NCBI GenBank assembly: GCA_029339195.1
Contig: JAPTJF010000176.1
Coordinates: 1-64,000, forward strand
Source of the DNA: Micractinium sp. NFX-FRZ
Taxonomy: Eukaryota > Chlorophyta > Trebouxiophyceae > Chlorellales > Chlorellaceae
Reading direction: 5' to 3'
Length of the DNA: 64,000 bases
Below the pieces are notes generated by a model. It did no database searches, was not told where the DNA came from, and saw only the letters and a program-made list of their open reading frames with translations. The translations under genes and the position numbers were made by a program. Below, one piece after another: positions 53,541-64,000 of this stretch; the first letter of the stretch is position 1; every line of letters starts with the position of its first letter.

Positions 53541-56037
53541 GCACCCAGGTGAGGCAGCAGCTGCAGGAGGGATGAGCATGCGCCCTTGCACATGGGCATT
53601 GGCTGCCTTGAAGGAGGGGCGGGGGGAGGCTTGATGTGGTGGTGGACACACCTCACTGCTTCCTCGCCATGGGCTACGCATGCACCATATAGCCGGCTGT
53701 GTATGCATGTATTAGCGTGGGGGAATGGGGGAGTATCGTTCGGTTTGCTTGGCAGGGGGTCACGTATTTGCTGGCGCACGTGCTGTCCTACGCTCGATAT
53801 CACAAGAGGGGCTGCACAGCAGGGCATGCAGCCGCCCATTGCAGGGAACTGAGACTAGCATGTGTGGGCATGCAGCCGCCCATTGCAGGGAACTGAGACT
53901 AGCATGTGTGTGTGCGCCTTCTGCTGCTCTTCAGGGCACGCTCGGCTGTCGGCTGTCGGACAAGCATGGGGGTTCGCTGCCGCGCTGCTCAGTAGCACGG
54001 CGCCTGCCGCCCATCCGAGATCACAAACGCCAACCGCACCCGCCCAACCGCACCCGCCCTCACCCCTCACACACACACCATACTTGTCCCCCAAGCACCC
54101 CTCCACCACCGCCCATTGGGTGGCACCCATCCCGCAAGCACATGCCCACCTCCTCCCTTCACCCAGCGTCGCCTTCACAACCCCAGCCACCTCTGCTCAC
54201 CCATCCCACTCACTTCCGAAAGACAACAGAAAGCGCAGTCTGATACATAATAACTCTCGAGCCTGTCCCGTTTTCAGTTTGGTGTGCTCCTGTGCCGCGC
54301 AAGCCGCCCCTTGCAGCAAGCCTACTCAGTCGACACTGCCCCCAATCGTGTTTCATTCCAAGCGCTTTGCATGCCTAACCGCGAGACGTCAGCCCTCAGT
54401 CCCCCATGTTCCCTGACGCATGACATTGCCATGCCAGTGTCCTATAGATCTCTCTTGATGCGTGCGTGTTGTGCACCACTCTGTCGTCGCGCTCGCCGGC
54501 AAAGCGACTGGCTCACCCCTTCTTTTTTGACCCGCCCCCTCGGACAATCTCGCGGTCGCCAAGCAGACCTTCTCCAGGCCAGGCTGGCCGCCTTTGTTGC
54601 TGATGAAATCTGGCAGCCCCTTCCCATTCCACACCTCGCCTTTCACTCACTCCCACCTTCTCACGGGTCAACAGCGCCCACTGTGCTGCCCTTGGAAGCT
54701 CACTCTGGTGCCGCCCCCCATCTCTGCCCCTCACCGCACTGCCCACCCCTTCACCCTTAGTGTTCACTCTTGCTCGACTGCGACGATTAGGGCGTGGCCG
54801 TGTAACTCCCCCTTCAATAGCGTCCTCGGGCTGGGTGATTGCCTTTGCAAGTGCAGACATAAAATGACGGGAAGAGTATGGGCAGTGACCCGCTGCAAAT
54901 GTTGCTGCGCATAATGTGCATGGACCCCTTCCCTGCCGCCATGCCTGGGCTGTCCCTCCCCTTACAAGTGGGGCCAACCCGAAATCACAACAAAAGGGGC
55001 CGCGCCGGCTGCAAAGGCAGGCAGGGCACGGAGGAGAGGTGGGCCCGGCAGTGCCGCCTGTGCGCTGGCAGCCGCAGAGGGGGGCGTCAGTTCTCGGAGG
55101 CTCCAGTGCCAGTGTCGGCGCTGGCCAAAGCGCTGTCCAGCGCGCGACATTTCAACGAACAGGCGGATCCAGGGCCCGCTTTAGAGTTGGTAGGTGGGGA
55201 GAGGTCCGGCGGCAGGCTTTCTTGCAAGCAAGCAGCCTGCCGCCGCCGGCGCATGCGCATCTCCCCCAAAGTCACCCGCTGTGTGTCAAGTCTTCTTGAT
55301 GTCATCGCACGGCTGGATTCACGGCATTCTAAACTCCTCTGAGTTTCACAACCGGGCAGGCAGGGGCTCGCGGTCCGTTCCCAGGTGAAGCCCGTCTCTC
55401 TCTTTCGGTCTGCGCGCTCTCGTGCCACAGTGCAGCCGGGCACCATCCCGGCATCCCATACTGAGCTCGCCAAGGGGTTGCGCCCGCCTGGTGGGGGATT
55501 CAGGTGTGCTGCCGCCAGCTGCCCCGCTGCCGCCGCAGCTCTTTACAGTGCCGCTGCCGCCCCTGCCTGCATGAGTTGCAGTGGCTTGCAGAAGGCAGTG
55601 GGGGGGAGGCATTGTGGACATCATCTAACTGAAGTGTCTGAGCTTAGCATGTGAGCAGACGGCAACAATGCGTGCTGCCCTGGAACCTGACAGCCTGCAG
55701 TACCGTCTCACCCATCGGTGCACTCAGTGGCCTTAGCTGGAGGCAAGTGGTCCTGGCAGTTTCTATGTGCCAGAGAGTTGGACGCCCGCCTCTGCGGCGG
55801 CCTGAGTGCCTGGCCCATGCAGAACAAGGCGCTCTCTTGCCATTGCCGCCCGCAGCTGGTGCTGTCAATCAGGGGCCCTCCTGATCCAGGCACCAGTCTG
55901 CAAATTCTGGCGGGCCCTGCTCAAGCGGGCACCAATCCCCGTGCCTGGTGGTGTGTGCATGGTGTCCGCACCCGCCATTGCGGTTCACGGCCCGGTGAAA
56001 GGTGAATCACTTGCGCCTGCTGCCGTGTGTGCAGAGC
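53541..56037. other. Gene-poor 2.5-kb intergenic region
   Basis: 3' UTR of the Cys-rich gene, then no recognisable coding sequence on either strand. TGTAA at 54801-54805 is far (1.26 kb) from the stop. A tgtgtgcag just before ATG 56038 could be an acceptor, so a 5' exon of the next gene may lie here. Confidence 0.5.
53824..53911 (+). repeat. Two-copy 44-bp direct repeat
   Basis: gcatgcagccgcccattgca begins at 53824 and again at 53868. The 44-bp units agree to their ends (gagactagcatgtgtg). Located about 280 bp after the stop of the Cys-rich gene. Confidence 0.92.
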
Positions 56038-58882
56038 ATGATGGCAAGGATGGAGCAGGCAACGGCAGGACTTGAGCCAAGCAGCACCCAGGCCCATCGT
56101 GCTGCCCCTCGGCGCTCAGTCTGGCTTCCCTGGCTCCTCGTCGCGATCGCCGTGGCAGCCCAGCCGCTGCTGCTGCCGCGCATGCAGCAGGCGCACGGCG
56201 GCGAGGCAGCAGCACCTGCCCCCGCGCTGGCACAGTCAACTGGCAAGCCCGAATGCACGCTGACGTTCTATCACCTGATGGGCAACCACCCCTCTCTGGA
56301 ATGGGTGTACAGTGACGTCATGCGGGAGGCCTACCCACGCTGCCGCTGTGTTCTGGACCTGCGCACCAAGGCAGACTTCCTGGCTGCGCAGCCAGAGGCG
56401 CTTGCGCACTCCATCCTCCTGGTCGATTGTGAGTGGGCACATCTCTGCAGGGTGTGGCCAAGGGGTGTGCCACCATGGGTTGTGCCTGGCTGGCTGGGTG
56501 CTTGCAGCAGTGGACAAGATGATAGTCACCAATTGTGTGCGGATGTCTCTCGTCGTGTCTGCAGCATGGTCGGACCCAGAGATGCGGCAGAAGCTGAGCC
56601 AGGCAATAAAGTGCGGTGCAGCCGCCAGCATGGGCGCTTTCCACCTCACCGATGAGCAGCGCATGCAGGGCACGTCCTGGTGCGCTTGCTTGAGACGGCT
56701 GCAGGGGCGTGCCTTCTTCTCTGCTCTCGAATCTTCCCTGCCCTCTTTTTTCTATAGCCCTTTTCTACTCCGGGGGCGGGCTGTAGTTGCGGGCAGTGCA
56801 GGCCAAGCCTGCAACACGTGTGCGCGCTGCGCCGCTGCCTGCCTACCCGCCTGCCTGCCTGCCTCGTGTGTGCCCCGCTGCTTGCCTCTGTTCTTGCTGG
56901 CAGGCGCCTGCAGAGTCGGCCCCGTTGCCTCGATGCATTGCCCACCGTTTGTGCAGGTACAGCGCCTTGGCATTTGTGTACCGCCACTACTACCGCCCGG
57001 GGCGTGACAGCCTGGCACACCTGCTGCCAAACTCCTCCTCTTCACCTGGAGCCTCCTTTCCCTCTGCCGCCGCCGCCACCAGCGCCTCTTCTAATGCCTC
57101 CGGCGCCTCGGTCCCCGCTGGGGACGCATTCTGGTTCCCAGTAGGGTACAACTCCCTCTTCACGCCATCGGCGGGCTTCCAGGTCGGGTTGGGTCGGGCT
57201 GCCGCAGCCTGCATGCGAGCGCTGCCCGTAGATGAGCTGGCAGCTGTTGCCATGTCGGCTCTGCAGCGCAGTCTCGGGCACTGCAAACCACGTGGGTCTG
57301 CACGCTGGCTTTTGGGCGTCTGCGGACCTCGATCCTTTACCGTGCCCTTACCCCATCTACCCTCCTTACCTCCCTTCAGGGCATCCCGCCTGGCGCCTAC
57401 CACTCCAAGCTCATGGGTCCCATTCACCCCTTCTCTTGCAGGCCAGGAGCCTGGCGTCCCGCTTCAAGCTCTGGCTGTTTGCAGGAGACCTGCTGGGCAA
57501 GCCAGACCGCCAGGCTTTCGTGGACGCGCTGAAAGAGCACCCCCAGGCGGGGCGAGTGGAGCAGCTGGGTGAGCACTGCACCTGACCTGTCTCTGTGCCT
57601 GTGTGTGAGTCCTGCACTGGACATGTTTGTCTGTATGTGTGTGAGGCTTGCACTTGGGCAGCTTGTACAGCGTACATGCACAGGGTGCCTTGCACGAAGC
57701 TGGCGTGCGTGTTGCACCACGGCAGCGGCCCCCAACGCCCACCCCATGCCGCGCCTGCCCCCGGCGGGTGCCGAGGTGCCTCCCCATCCTCCCCCGCCCC
57801 ACCCTGCCCCCACCGCGCGCGCAGGGCTGCTGCAAACGTACCAGGGTTTTGGCGGCTACACCCGGTGGGATGCCCTGAACCCTTGGCAGTACAGCGCGGC
57901 ACTGTACGACACCGTCTTCGCTCCCTGCCCCACAGGTGCGCTTCTGGCAGGCCTCTTGGCATCCCATTCATGCGTGAGCAGTACATGTGGTATTGTTGCG
58001 CAGTACATGTGGTATTGTTGCGCAGTACATGTGCTATTGTTACGCAGTGCTGGTGCTCCAAGGTCTGGGAGGGCTAGCCACGGAAGCTAATCACGGGGGG
58101 TAACCACAGGGGGCAGCGGTACCGGCGGAAGATGTGCCCAGTGCATGCCCTGTGCTGCGCATCGGTTGTGCGGCCCACCATCCCAAAGCAACACCGCTGC
58201 AAACACTGCTGCACCGCACCCACGGTTTTCTGTTTTCATGCTGCCTCCTGCTGCCTGCACAGGCAGCGGGGAGTCGCTGCGCATGTGGGAGGCGCTCGAG
58301 GCGGGGGCCATCCCCGTGCTGCCCCGGCACGATCAGTTTGATCACCTGGAGGTACTTGGCGGGGGCAGGCAGTGATTGCGGGCGCGTGCATGCGTCTCTG
58401 CTCGGCGTGGCATGGTGTGTTCTTGTGCCTGTTTGCTGAAGGTGGCCAGCCCTCCACCGCACACCTGCTTGACCCAGTGTGCCTCACACTTTTGACTGCA
58501 TGGCGATGCTGCACCCCATGCTGTGCCTGCTGTGCAGGCCCTGGGTCTGGACATCCCCCAGCTGCCCTCCTGGTCCGACTTTTCTGACTTCATACTGCAA
58601 CAGCAAGACAAGCTGGAGGTAAGAACCCTGTACTGTATGTACGTCCATGAACCGTGGAGCGCTCATCATGTAGCCACCTTCCGCCAGCCGTGTCAGGTAC
58701 TGTTAGCCGATAGGGCGGCACTCTGCCCAGGGTCCCGCCCCTGAAACCGCCCTCCCCCTCAACTCCCCCCGGCGGCGCAGGAGTGGGAGCAGCGGCGGTG
58801 GAAGTTGCTGCGGCGGTATGCTGAGATCAAGGCAGCGCTTCGGGCGCACGTGGCCGGCCAAGTCTGCGCGCTCGCCCCGTGA
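56038..58882 (+). CDS. Type II membrane exostosin/GT47-like glycosyltransferase
   Basis: Eight exons: 56038-56428, 56565-56679, 56957-57182, 57442-57568, 57825-57935, 58263-58351, 58538-58618, 58781-58882; one frame, about 413 residues. A short basic N-terminal tail is followed by one membrane segment near residues 28-46 (LPWLLVAIAVAAQPLLL), the layout of Golgi type II glycosyltransferases. The lumenal part has LTFYHLMGNHPSLEWVYSDV, SLASRFKLWLFAGDLLGKPD, FAPCPTG, then GSGESLRMWEALEAGAIPVL near residue 324. The last motif is the nucleotide-sugar binding signature of exostosin-type (GT47) enzymes. It probably adds a sugar to wall or secreted glycans; donor and acceptor are unknown. Start is MMARMEQ at 56038; the second ATG at 56041 is equally possible, and an upstream exon cannot be excluded. 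Confidence 0.8.
57974..58050 (+). repeat. Three-copy 22-bp tandem repeat in GT47-like gene intron
   Basis: gcagtacatgtggtattgtt with the following gc occurs three times in a row (third copy with two changes). It lies in the intron 57936-58262, shortly after the donor. Confidence 0.9.
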
Positions 58883-59623
58883 TGCACCAGCACTGGTTTC
58901 TTTCCAAACGGGTTGATGGCAGCACCCCACACAACGGTGGCAGGAGTGCCCAGCTGCCGCAGAGCTGGTTCGCATTTAAGCCCTCCCAGAATTGCATCAT
59001 GACAGGCGCTCGACCACCTCTAACTGTCATGGGATGGGCTCCCCTCGCCCCCTTATCACTGCCTTTGCCATGTGCACTTTTTTTTAAAGTGAAATGCGAT
59101 GACCAGCGCACGGCCGTGTCACTTCCCCTTCTTCGCCAAGCAGTCTTGTCTTGTGAACAACACTTTGCTACACACCGGTATCGACAGCCGTGGGCAGGAA
59201 TGTGGGGCGACAAGAAGGGCGGGGACTCGTGAGCAAGTTTGAGCGCAAAGCGGAGGGAAGGGAAGGAAGGGGCTTGCTGAGCAGACCATGCAGCAAGTGA
59301 TTACAGCTGGTTGACACAGTATCACAACAAGCAGGGCAGCATGCAAGTGTTTGGGAACGGAGAGGCTGTGCAAGTGCTGACTGCGTGGGCTGGCAGCTGC
59401 TACCGTGGTGACCAGCACTTTTCTGGCGAGGCAGCAACTTTCTCAGCTGCTGGCTGCCATCCAGCGGATGGAAGCCAGAATGGTTTGCTGCTTCAACCCT
59501 TTTGCACCACATCGGCATCCACTCTCACATGGACCTCCTCCGCTGCGCCTCCTCTCCTGGCTTATTCTTACAACCTGGTCAAGCAGCAGGCAAATGGGTG
59601 CACGCAGCGCTGCCCCCACCCCA
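58883..59623. other. Convergent intergenic region
   Basis: 3' flanks of the GT47-like gene (+) and CIA30 (-). TGTAA on the minus strand at 59568-59572, about 52 nt past the CIA30 stop, is a candidate poly(A) signal. No gene seen. Confidence 0.55.
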
Positions 59624-62016
59624 TCACTTCTTCTCCTCCCACCACCCTTTCTGCGCGCCGCCCTCGCCGCCGCCCTCGCTGCCCTCGCCGCCGAAGCCAT
59701 GCGCCGCAGCCTCCGGCTGCGGTATCCGCGTGTTGCGTGCCGCGATCCAGTCCAGCCCCAGGGAGTAGGGCCCTGCCGGCTGCAGCTGATCCCCTCCAGC
59801 CAGAGAGATGCCTAGGGAGGTGATGCGCTTGGCATTCACCTCCACCATCTCCTCCACCACCTTGCCCTTCCAGGTGAGCAGGAAGCGGGACAGCGGGATC
59901 TCCACCTCGCTCCACTCGCCCTTGCTGCGGGGACGCAGGGGGGCCAGGGGGCGCACGGAGGCACGCGGGGGGTGGGGGTGGGTGCGCAGCGGGAGGGATG
60001 GAGCTGGCAGACAAAGGGGGGCGTGGGGCAGACAGCAAGGTGCAGCAAGGTCTTGAACGGGGCATGGAAGTTTGAGGATGCGGCTCCCCTGCAGTCATGC
60101 GCAAGCCCCTGCATGCCCACCATCCAGCTCTGTCAGCCCGCTGCCGGTGCTCGCTTTGCAAACCCTGCAGACACCCGCTTTCGCTGCCCCCAACTGACCG
60201 CCCACCACACAATAGGAGGGCTAGCCATGCCGTGCACACAGCAGAACAGCCTGCCCTGCACACAGCGGGAGTTCCATCAGGTGTTTGGCAAGGTGGCCGC
60301 CCAAGGACGGCCCACTCAGCCTCTCCTTTTTCCAAAAGCTCACCGCGCAAACAGGAAAGCCTGCCAGACATCGTGACTCTTCTCGTCCACCAGCCAGTTC
60401 TCGCAGCGGATGCTGGCAATGTACTGCCGCCCATCACCCCGCACCCTGCGGTACAGGCAGGGCCACAAGTGGGAGAGGTGCATCGGCCAGTTTCGAAATA
60501 GTTGCTGGCAAATGCACTGCCCCCCGTCGAACCGCACCTTGCAGTACAATAACGGTGGGACAGGAGGGGGGTGGGGAGCATCAACTGCCGCCTATCAACC
60601 CGCACCCTGTACGGTACACTCAAGGTGGCAAAAGGGGATGGGTGGCAGCATCAGCCGCGCGCGTGCCTTTCAACCCGCCCCAGTGCGGACCCATGAGATG
60701 AAAAGAGGGGGAGAGTGCGAGCATCAGCAGTTCATAAAACCGCCTACCGCCCAGCGCCCTGTGCGGTACAATCGGGGAAGGCAACGGAGGGTGCATGAGC
60801 TGGGCTGTACTGCAGCCACAGCATTCGCACCAGATGCGGTACAACCAAGATGCCCACAGGGGGAGCGCGGGCCGCATGTACTGCCACCTATCACCCCTCA
60901 CCATGCAAGCGCATGGGCGCAGGGGAGAAGGTGGGAGCAGGCATGCTGTGTTGTATTTTCATGCTTGTGGCAGCACAGCAGGACAGCACAGCAGCATGGC
61001 ACAGCAGCACAGCAACACAGAAACACAGCAGCAGCACTGAGGCAGCACTGAGGGTCACAGCAAGCGCTGGCAGGCACAGGGAGGCAGTGGGGCAGACACT
61101 AAGCATGCAGACAGCCTCCCATCCCAGCCCTCCCACCTGGCACCAAATCCAGCAGCGCCCCTGCCCCTGCCTGCGGCCGCATTGTTAACCCCGCACCCAG
61201 ACATCACAGCCCCGCGGCCACTCCAAATGGCAGCCCAGACAGAGCACCTACCTGAACACCAGTGCATCAAAGTCCTCCAAATCCAGCGGCCCCTCTGGCC
61301 CCCGAGGCCGCGTCGTCATCCCAGCAAACCCGCTGCGCCGCAGACGCGCATGCGCATCCTCCCCCACTTCTGTGCTAAAGTTGCCTGCCAGAAGCGCAGT
61401 GCCCTGCGGGACAAGAGTGTATCAGGTGAAGGTTGGAACCAGGCGGGGGCAGTGCCGGCGGGGGAGGAGTGCGGGTGTGCTGGGGGGTAGCCTGGCGGGC
61501 AGGCGGCATGCCTCCGGCGGGCAAGGTTGGGTGTAGGCTGTGGGGCGCAATTTGCGCCCTGCTCACGCTTGCCAACATCACTGGGTTCTGAAATCGTGTT
61601 TCCAGCTTGTATTGACTGCCTGTGTCCTTCCCACTTGCCGACCCCCCCACCTGCTGCTCCTCAGCTGGCTTCAGTTCTGCCGTCGACTTGCCACCCAGCT
61701 CAGCATCTGAGAAGGTGCTCCACTGTGCCAGGTCTTCTGGTGTCTTGAACTGGTAAAGCAGGCGAGAAGCCTCGCCGTACGGGCCCCGGCGTGCTGCGAA
61801 GCAGGCAGGTCGAAAGCGTTCGATGTGGGGAGGCAGGCGGCAGCAGGCGGCAGCGGCGGCAGCAGGGCGGCAGGCGGCGGCTGCACGCAGCGCCGGACCC
61901 TAGCTGCCTTCGCACTCGATCACAAACTTCCTGCGCACTGCGCGAATGCCCGAAAGGTTCCCACCTCGCTCGATAAACTCGTCGGTGCTGCGCAGCAGCC
62001 TCCTGAGGAGCGACAT
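59624..62016 (-). CDS. CIA30/NDUFAF1-type mitochondrial complex I assembly factor
   Basis: Helps assemble the membrane arm of NADH:ubiquinone oxidoreductase in mitochondria. Exons in reverse: 61965-62016 (GT donor) or 61908-62016 (GC donor), 61651-61793, 61252-61403, 60344-60445, 59624-59924; 249 or 268 residues, near the plant-type length. Seen: LLYQFKTPEDLAQWSTFSDA, GGKSTAELKP, FRVRGDGRQYIASIRCENW, SHDVWQAFLFARKGEW, VEIPLSRFLLTWKGKV, GISLAGGDQLQPAGPYSLGL then DWIAAR. This is the galactose-binding-like CIA30 fold in its plant form. A Gly/Glu-rich tail follows. The N-terminus (MSLLRRLLRSTDEF) is short and basic, fitting mitochondrial import. The two donor choices for exon 1 both keep phase; the GT one is more usual. 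The intron between the 61252 and 60344 exons holds many decayed copies of the next exon edge. Confidence 0.88.
60425..60960 (-). repeat. Stack of about six decayed copies of the CIA30 exon start
   Basis: The exon edge on the minus strand (accgcag, then GGTGCGGGGTGATGGGCGGC) at about 60445-60424 recurs, progressively altered, near 60530, 60585, 60675, 60760, 60825 and 60890. Each copy combines a (g)tacngca(a)g-like end with g(g)tgcgg..gat.ggcggcagt. The nearest copy still reads VRFDGGQCICQQLFRNW against VRGDGRQYIASIRCENW. Confidence 0.8.
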
Positions 62017-62982
62017 GGGCAGGGCGGCGGCACCTATGGTCTGGAGAGGACAGGTGAATGTCGACGGGTGAATAATGGTGGTTCTGCACCTCCGCCATGG
62101 CGCCAGCTCAGCCCCGCCGCCAGCTGCTGCAGACAAACCCACGCTCTCAGCATAGCCCCCAACACCTGTGTCAGTGTTACATTCACATCTGGCTGGCAAT
62201 TCACTCCGCTAGGCGTCATTCGCTATCCGCCTGGGCCGGGTCCAGCCATTATCAGCATGGGGCGCCGGCGCCGGTGGACGCACGCCAGAAGTTTAAGCCC
62301 AAGGCCCAGCACCTGCAACGCTGACCTCTTTTGTCTAGCCTTGATGCACAGACATGAGAAGGTGGAGGCATGGCAATATGAAGCAGGCAGTTGCAGCGCT
62401 GGTACTTCAGTGCTCGGCCACACTGGTGCTGGCACTTCAAAGAGCTGCCGACCCACCGTCAACCCGGAAGCTCGTCAATCATTGAAGCCAAAGCCTTCAA
62501 GAACTGAATGAATCCGCAAAGCAGCTGTTCAGTCGATCAGTCCATGGATTAAGGAGATGCCCAGCAGCAGCGGGCAGGCACTGCACGGCTAAGCAGCCGC
62601 CTGCTCTCGAACCGTTCCAGCGACTGCGGGAATGTCCACCTCTGCTGCTACGCGTGCTCGCTCCGCACGTGATTTTGGTTGGCAAGAAAAGAACTCCCGA
62701 AAGTCACACAGTGGATGGGTGCTGAGCAGGCGTGCGGGGTGCGACGCCTCCAGCTCCCACCGCTCACCGGCCGCCAGGCTGGCTATCCCAAACCTCGGCG
62801 CTGTTGCGTCTCCGTTTCGCACGAACACTGGCAGCGTCTCTCCAATGCGCAAAATCGACTGCTGAGGCGAGCAGACGCCCCAGTGAAAACCCTTGAAAAG
62901 AGAGCCAGCGAGCGCGCAGCGCTGGGACCAGCGCGATGCGCTGAACAGAGATCTGAGCCTCCCCTGAGGCTCCAGCAGCGCC
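62017..62982. promoter_or_regulatory. Divergent upstream region shared by CIA30 and VPS13-like genes
   Basis: About 970 bp between two start codons pointing away from each other. No convincing coding sequence. The CIA30 frame stays open upstream of its ATG to about 62199, so its true start could be earlier. Confidence 0.55.
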
Positions 62983-64000
62983 ATGTTTGAAGGCTTTTTG
63001 CACGAGGCCCTGGCCAACAGTCTGGGCCGCATCCTGGACATATCGCGGGAGCAGCTGCGCATCAGCCTGTGGAGCGGTGAGTGAAAATTGCCTGGCCGCA
63101 GCTGTGGGGTGCTGCGGGCAACTCCGACCAACCTACTGCCGCCGGTGCCGCCAGCGCCGCCGCTGTTGGGCCGCCCTCTCTGCCTGGCACCTCACACGCT
63201 CCTTACGCGCCTGCCCCATGAAGCCTGGCGCACCGGACTGACACTGGAGAACGTGGGACTGCGGGCGGATGCCTTTGAGCACCTGCAGCTGCCGCTGACT
63301 CTGCGCAGTGGGCGCATCGGGCGCATTCAGGCGCAGGTGGGTGCTGCCTGCCGCCTGCTGTGTAGCAACATAGGCTGCACTGCTGGCGCTCCGTGCATCA
63401 TGCTGCACGCCTTACCACCAGCCCTGTGGTCTGCCTCCCACCCGTGTTGCCGCTGCACCTCCTGGTGGGTGCTGCAGGTGCCCTGGCGCGCCCTGCGCTC
63501 TCCTGTGGTGGTGGAGTTGGAGGATGTCCATATCTGTGTGGCATTGAGGCGTGGCGAGGAGCTGACAGAGGGCCCTGCAGCTGAGCGCGCCTGGCTGGCC
63601 AAGCAGGCTGAGCTGGCAGCAGCTGAACTGGCAGCGCTGGCAGCCGCCAGCGGTGGCGCCGATGGTGGCAGCGGCGGCGGCGGCGGCGGGCGTGGTGCGG
63701 GCGTGCTGTGGTCGTTTGTGCAGCACGTGCTGGCTATGCTGGTCAACCGCCTGCAGCTGTCGGTCAGCAGCGTGCACATTGAATTCGAGGTGGGTGCTGA
63801 TTTGAGGTTGCGCGTAGCGGGGGCACCAACTGCTGCACCATTGCAGTGATGTCCATGTGCCATGAAGCGGCGCACCAAATGTGTTGTGTTGTGGCTTTGC
63901 GATTGCCCAGCCGGGCGCTGCGCTTGACGGGTTGCCTGGGAGCAAGGAGGGGCCTGCCTCAATGCACCTGCCTCAGTGCCCTTCCCCGCTCCCTCATTCT
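62983..64000 (+). CDS. VPS13-type lipid-transfer protein, N-terminal part (continues beyond window)
   Basis: Bridge-like lipid-transfer proteins of the VPS13 family move phospholipids between organelles at contact sites. Exons seen: 62983-63076, 63224-63336, 63478-63789, then an intron with the gene running off the window. The product starts MFEGFLHEALANSLGRILDI, the typical chorein-N start, then LENVGLRADAFEHLQLPLTL, RSGRIGRIQAQVPWRALRSP, VVVELEDVHICVAL, and after a Gly-rich insert FVQHVLAMLVNRLQLSVSSV then HIEFEV. The order and spacing match VPS13 well; the insert (GGSGGGGGGRG) is longer than in yeast and animals. The start is secure because the family begins MFEx. The acceptor at 63223 (atgaag) lacks a strong pyrimidine tract but is the only one keeping phase. 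Confidence 0.9.

Noticed and set aside
53541..56037. Open frames of 100-170 residues on both strands
   Set aside because: None has recognisable sequence, biased codon pattern or supporting splice structure.

Overview
This 64 kb window looks like nuclear DNA of a GC-rich green alga. A Chlorella-type trebouxiophyte is the best guess, but I cannot fix the species. The reasons are: every gene is split into many short exons by introns of about 100-450 bp; the proteins are plant-lineage (SBP-box, plant-type CIA30, plant-type JmjN/JmjC/C5HC2, LRR receptor kinase); coding exons carry long Ala and Gln runs; and several 3' ends carry the green-algal poly(A) signal TGTAA. Eleven genes could be followed exon by exon. 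Nine of them keep one reading frame from start to stop, one is cut by each end of the window, and exon phases were checked by length. Exon edges were read by eye and may be off by 1-2 bases.

Layout: (1) 151-8607 +, C-terminal part of a DDX60-type Ski2-like RNA helicase; (2) 9264-16074 +, LRR receptor-like kinase; (3) 16634-20414 +, an SBP DNA-binding domain that appears fused to a U-box; (4) 21226-27029 -, divergent nuclear F1-ATPase alpha-like protein; (5) 27781-30285 +, organelle-targeted TPR-like protein; (6) 30857-34071 -, ribosomal protein eS6; (7) 34605-45167 +, JmjN-JmjC-C5HC2 histone demethylase; (8) 47696-53540 +, secreted Cys-rich protein with tandem half-disintegrin modules, interrupted by a 100-N gap; (9) 56038-58882 +, type II membrane exostosin/GT47-like glycosyltransferase; (10) 59624-62016 -, CIA30 complex I assembly factor; (11) 62983 onwards +, N-terminus of a VPS13-type lipid-transfer protein. 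Three head-to-head pairs (4/5, 6/7, 10/11) share 0.5-1 kb upstream regions, and three tail-to-tail pairs (3/4, 5/6, 9/10) lie between them. The genes belong to unrelated processes; nothing suggests a functional cluster.

The most unusual signal is a recurring structure in the introns. Many introns contain one or more decayed copies of the neighbouring exon edge, including the splice site and some adjoining intron. At least eight of the 17 visible helicase introns show this, about five of the 13 introns in the F1-alpha-like gene, one intron of the TPR gene, and one CIA30 intron that carries about six stacked copies. The Cys-rich gene shows what may be the productive version of the same process: near-identical, phase-0, 99-nt exon plus intron units in tandem. 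I read this as intron growth and exon multiplication by short tandem duplications across exon borders. Other notable points are the SBP-U-box fusion, GC-AG introns, a 13-nt microexon, and an assembly gap flanked by an exact 77-bp repeat.
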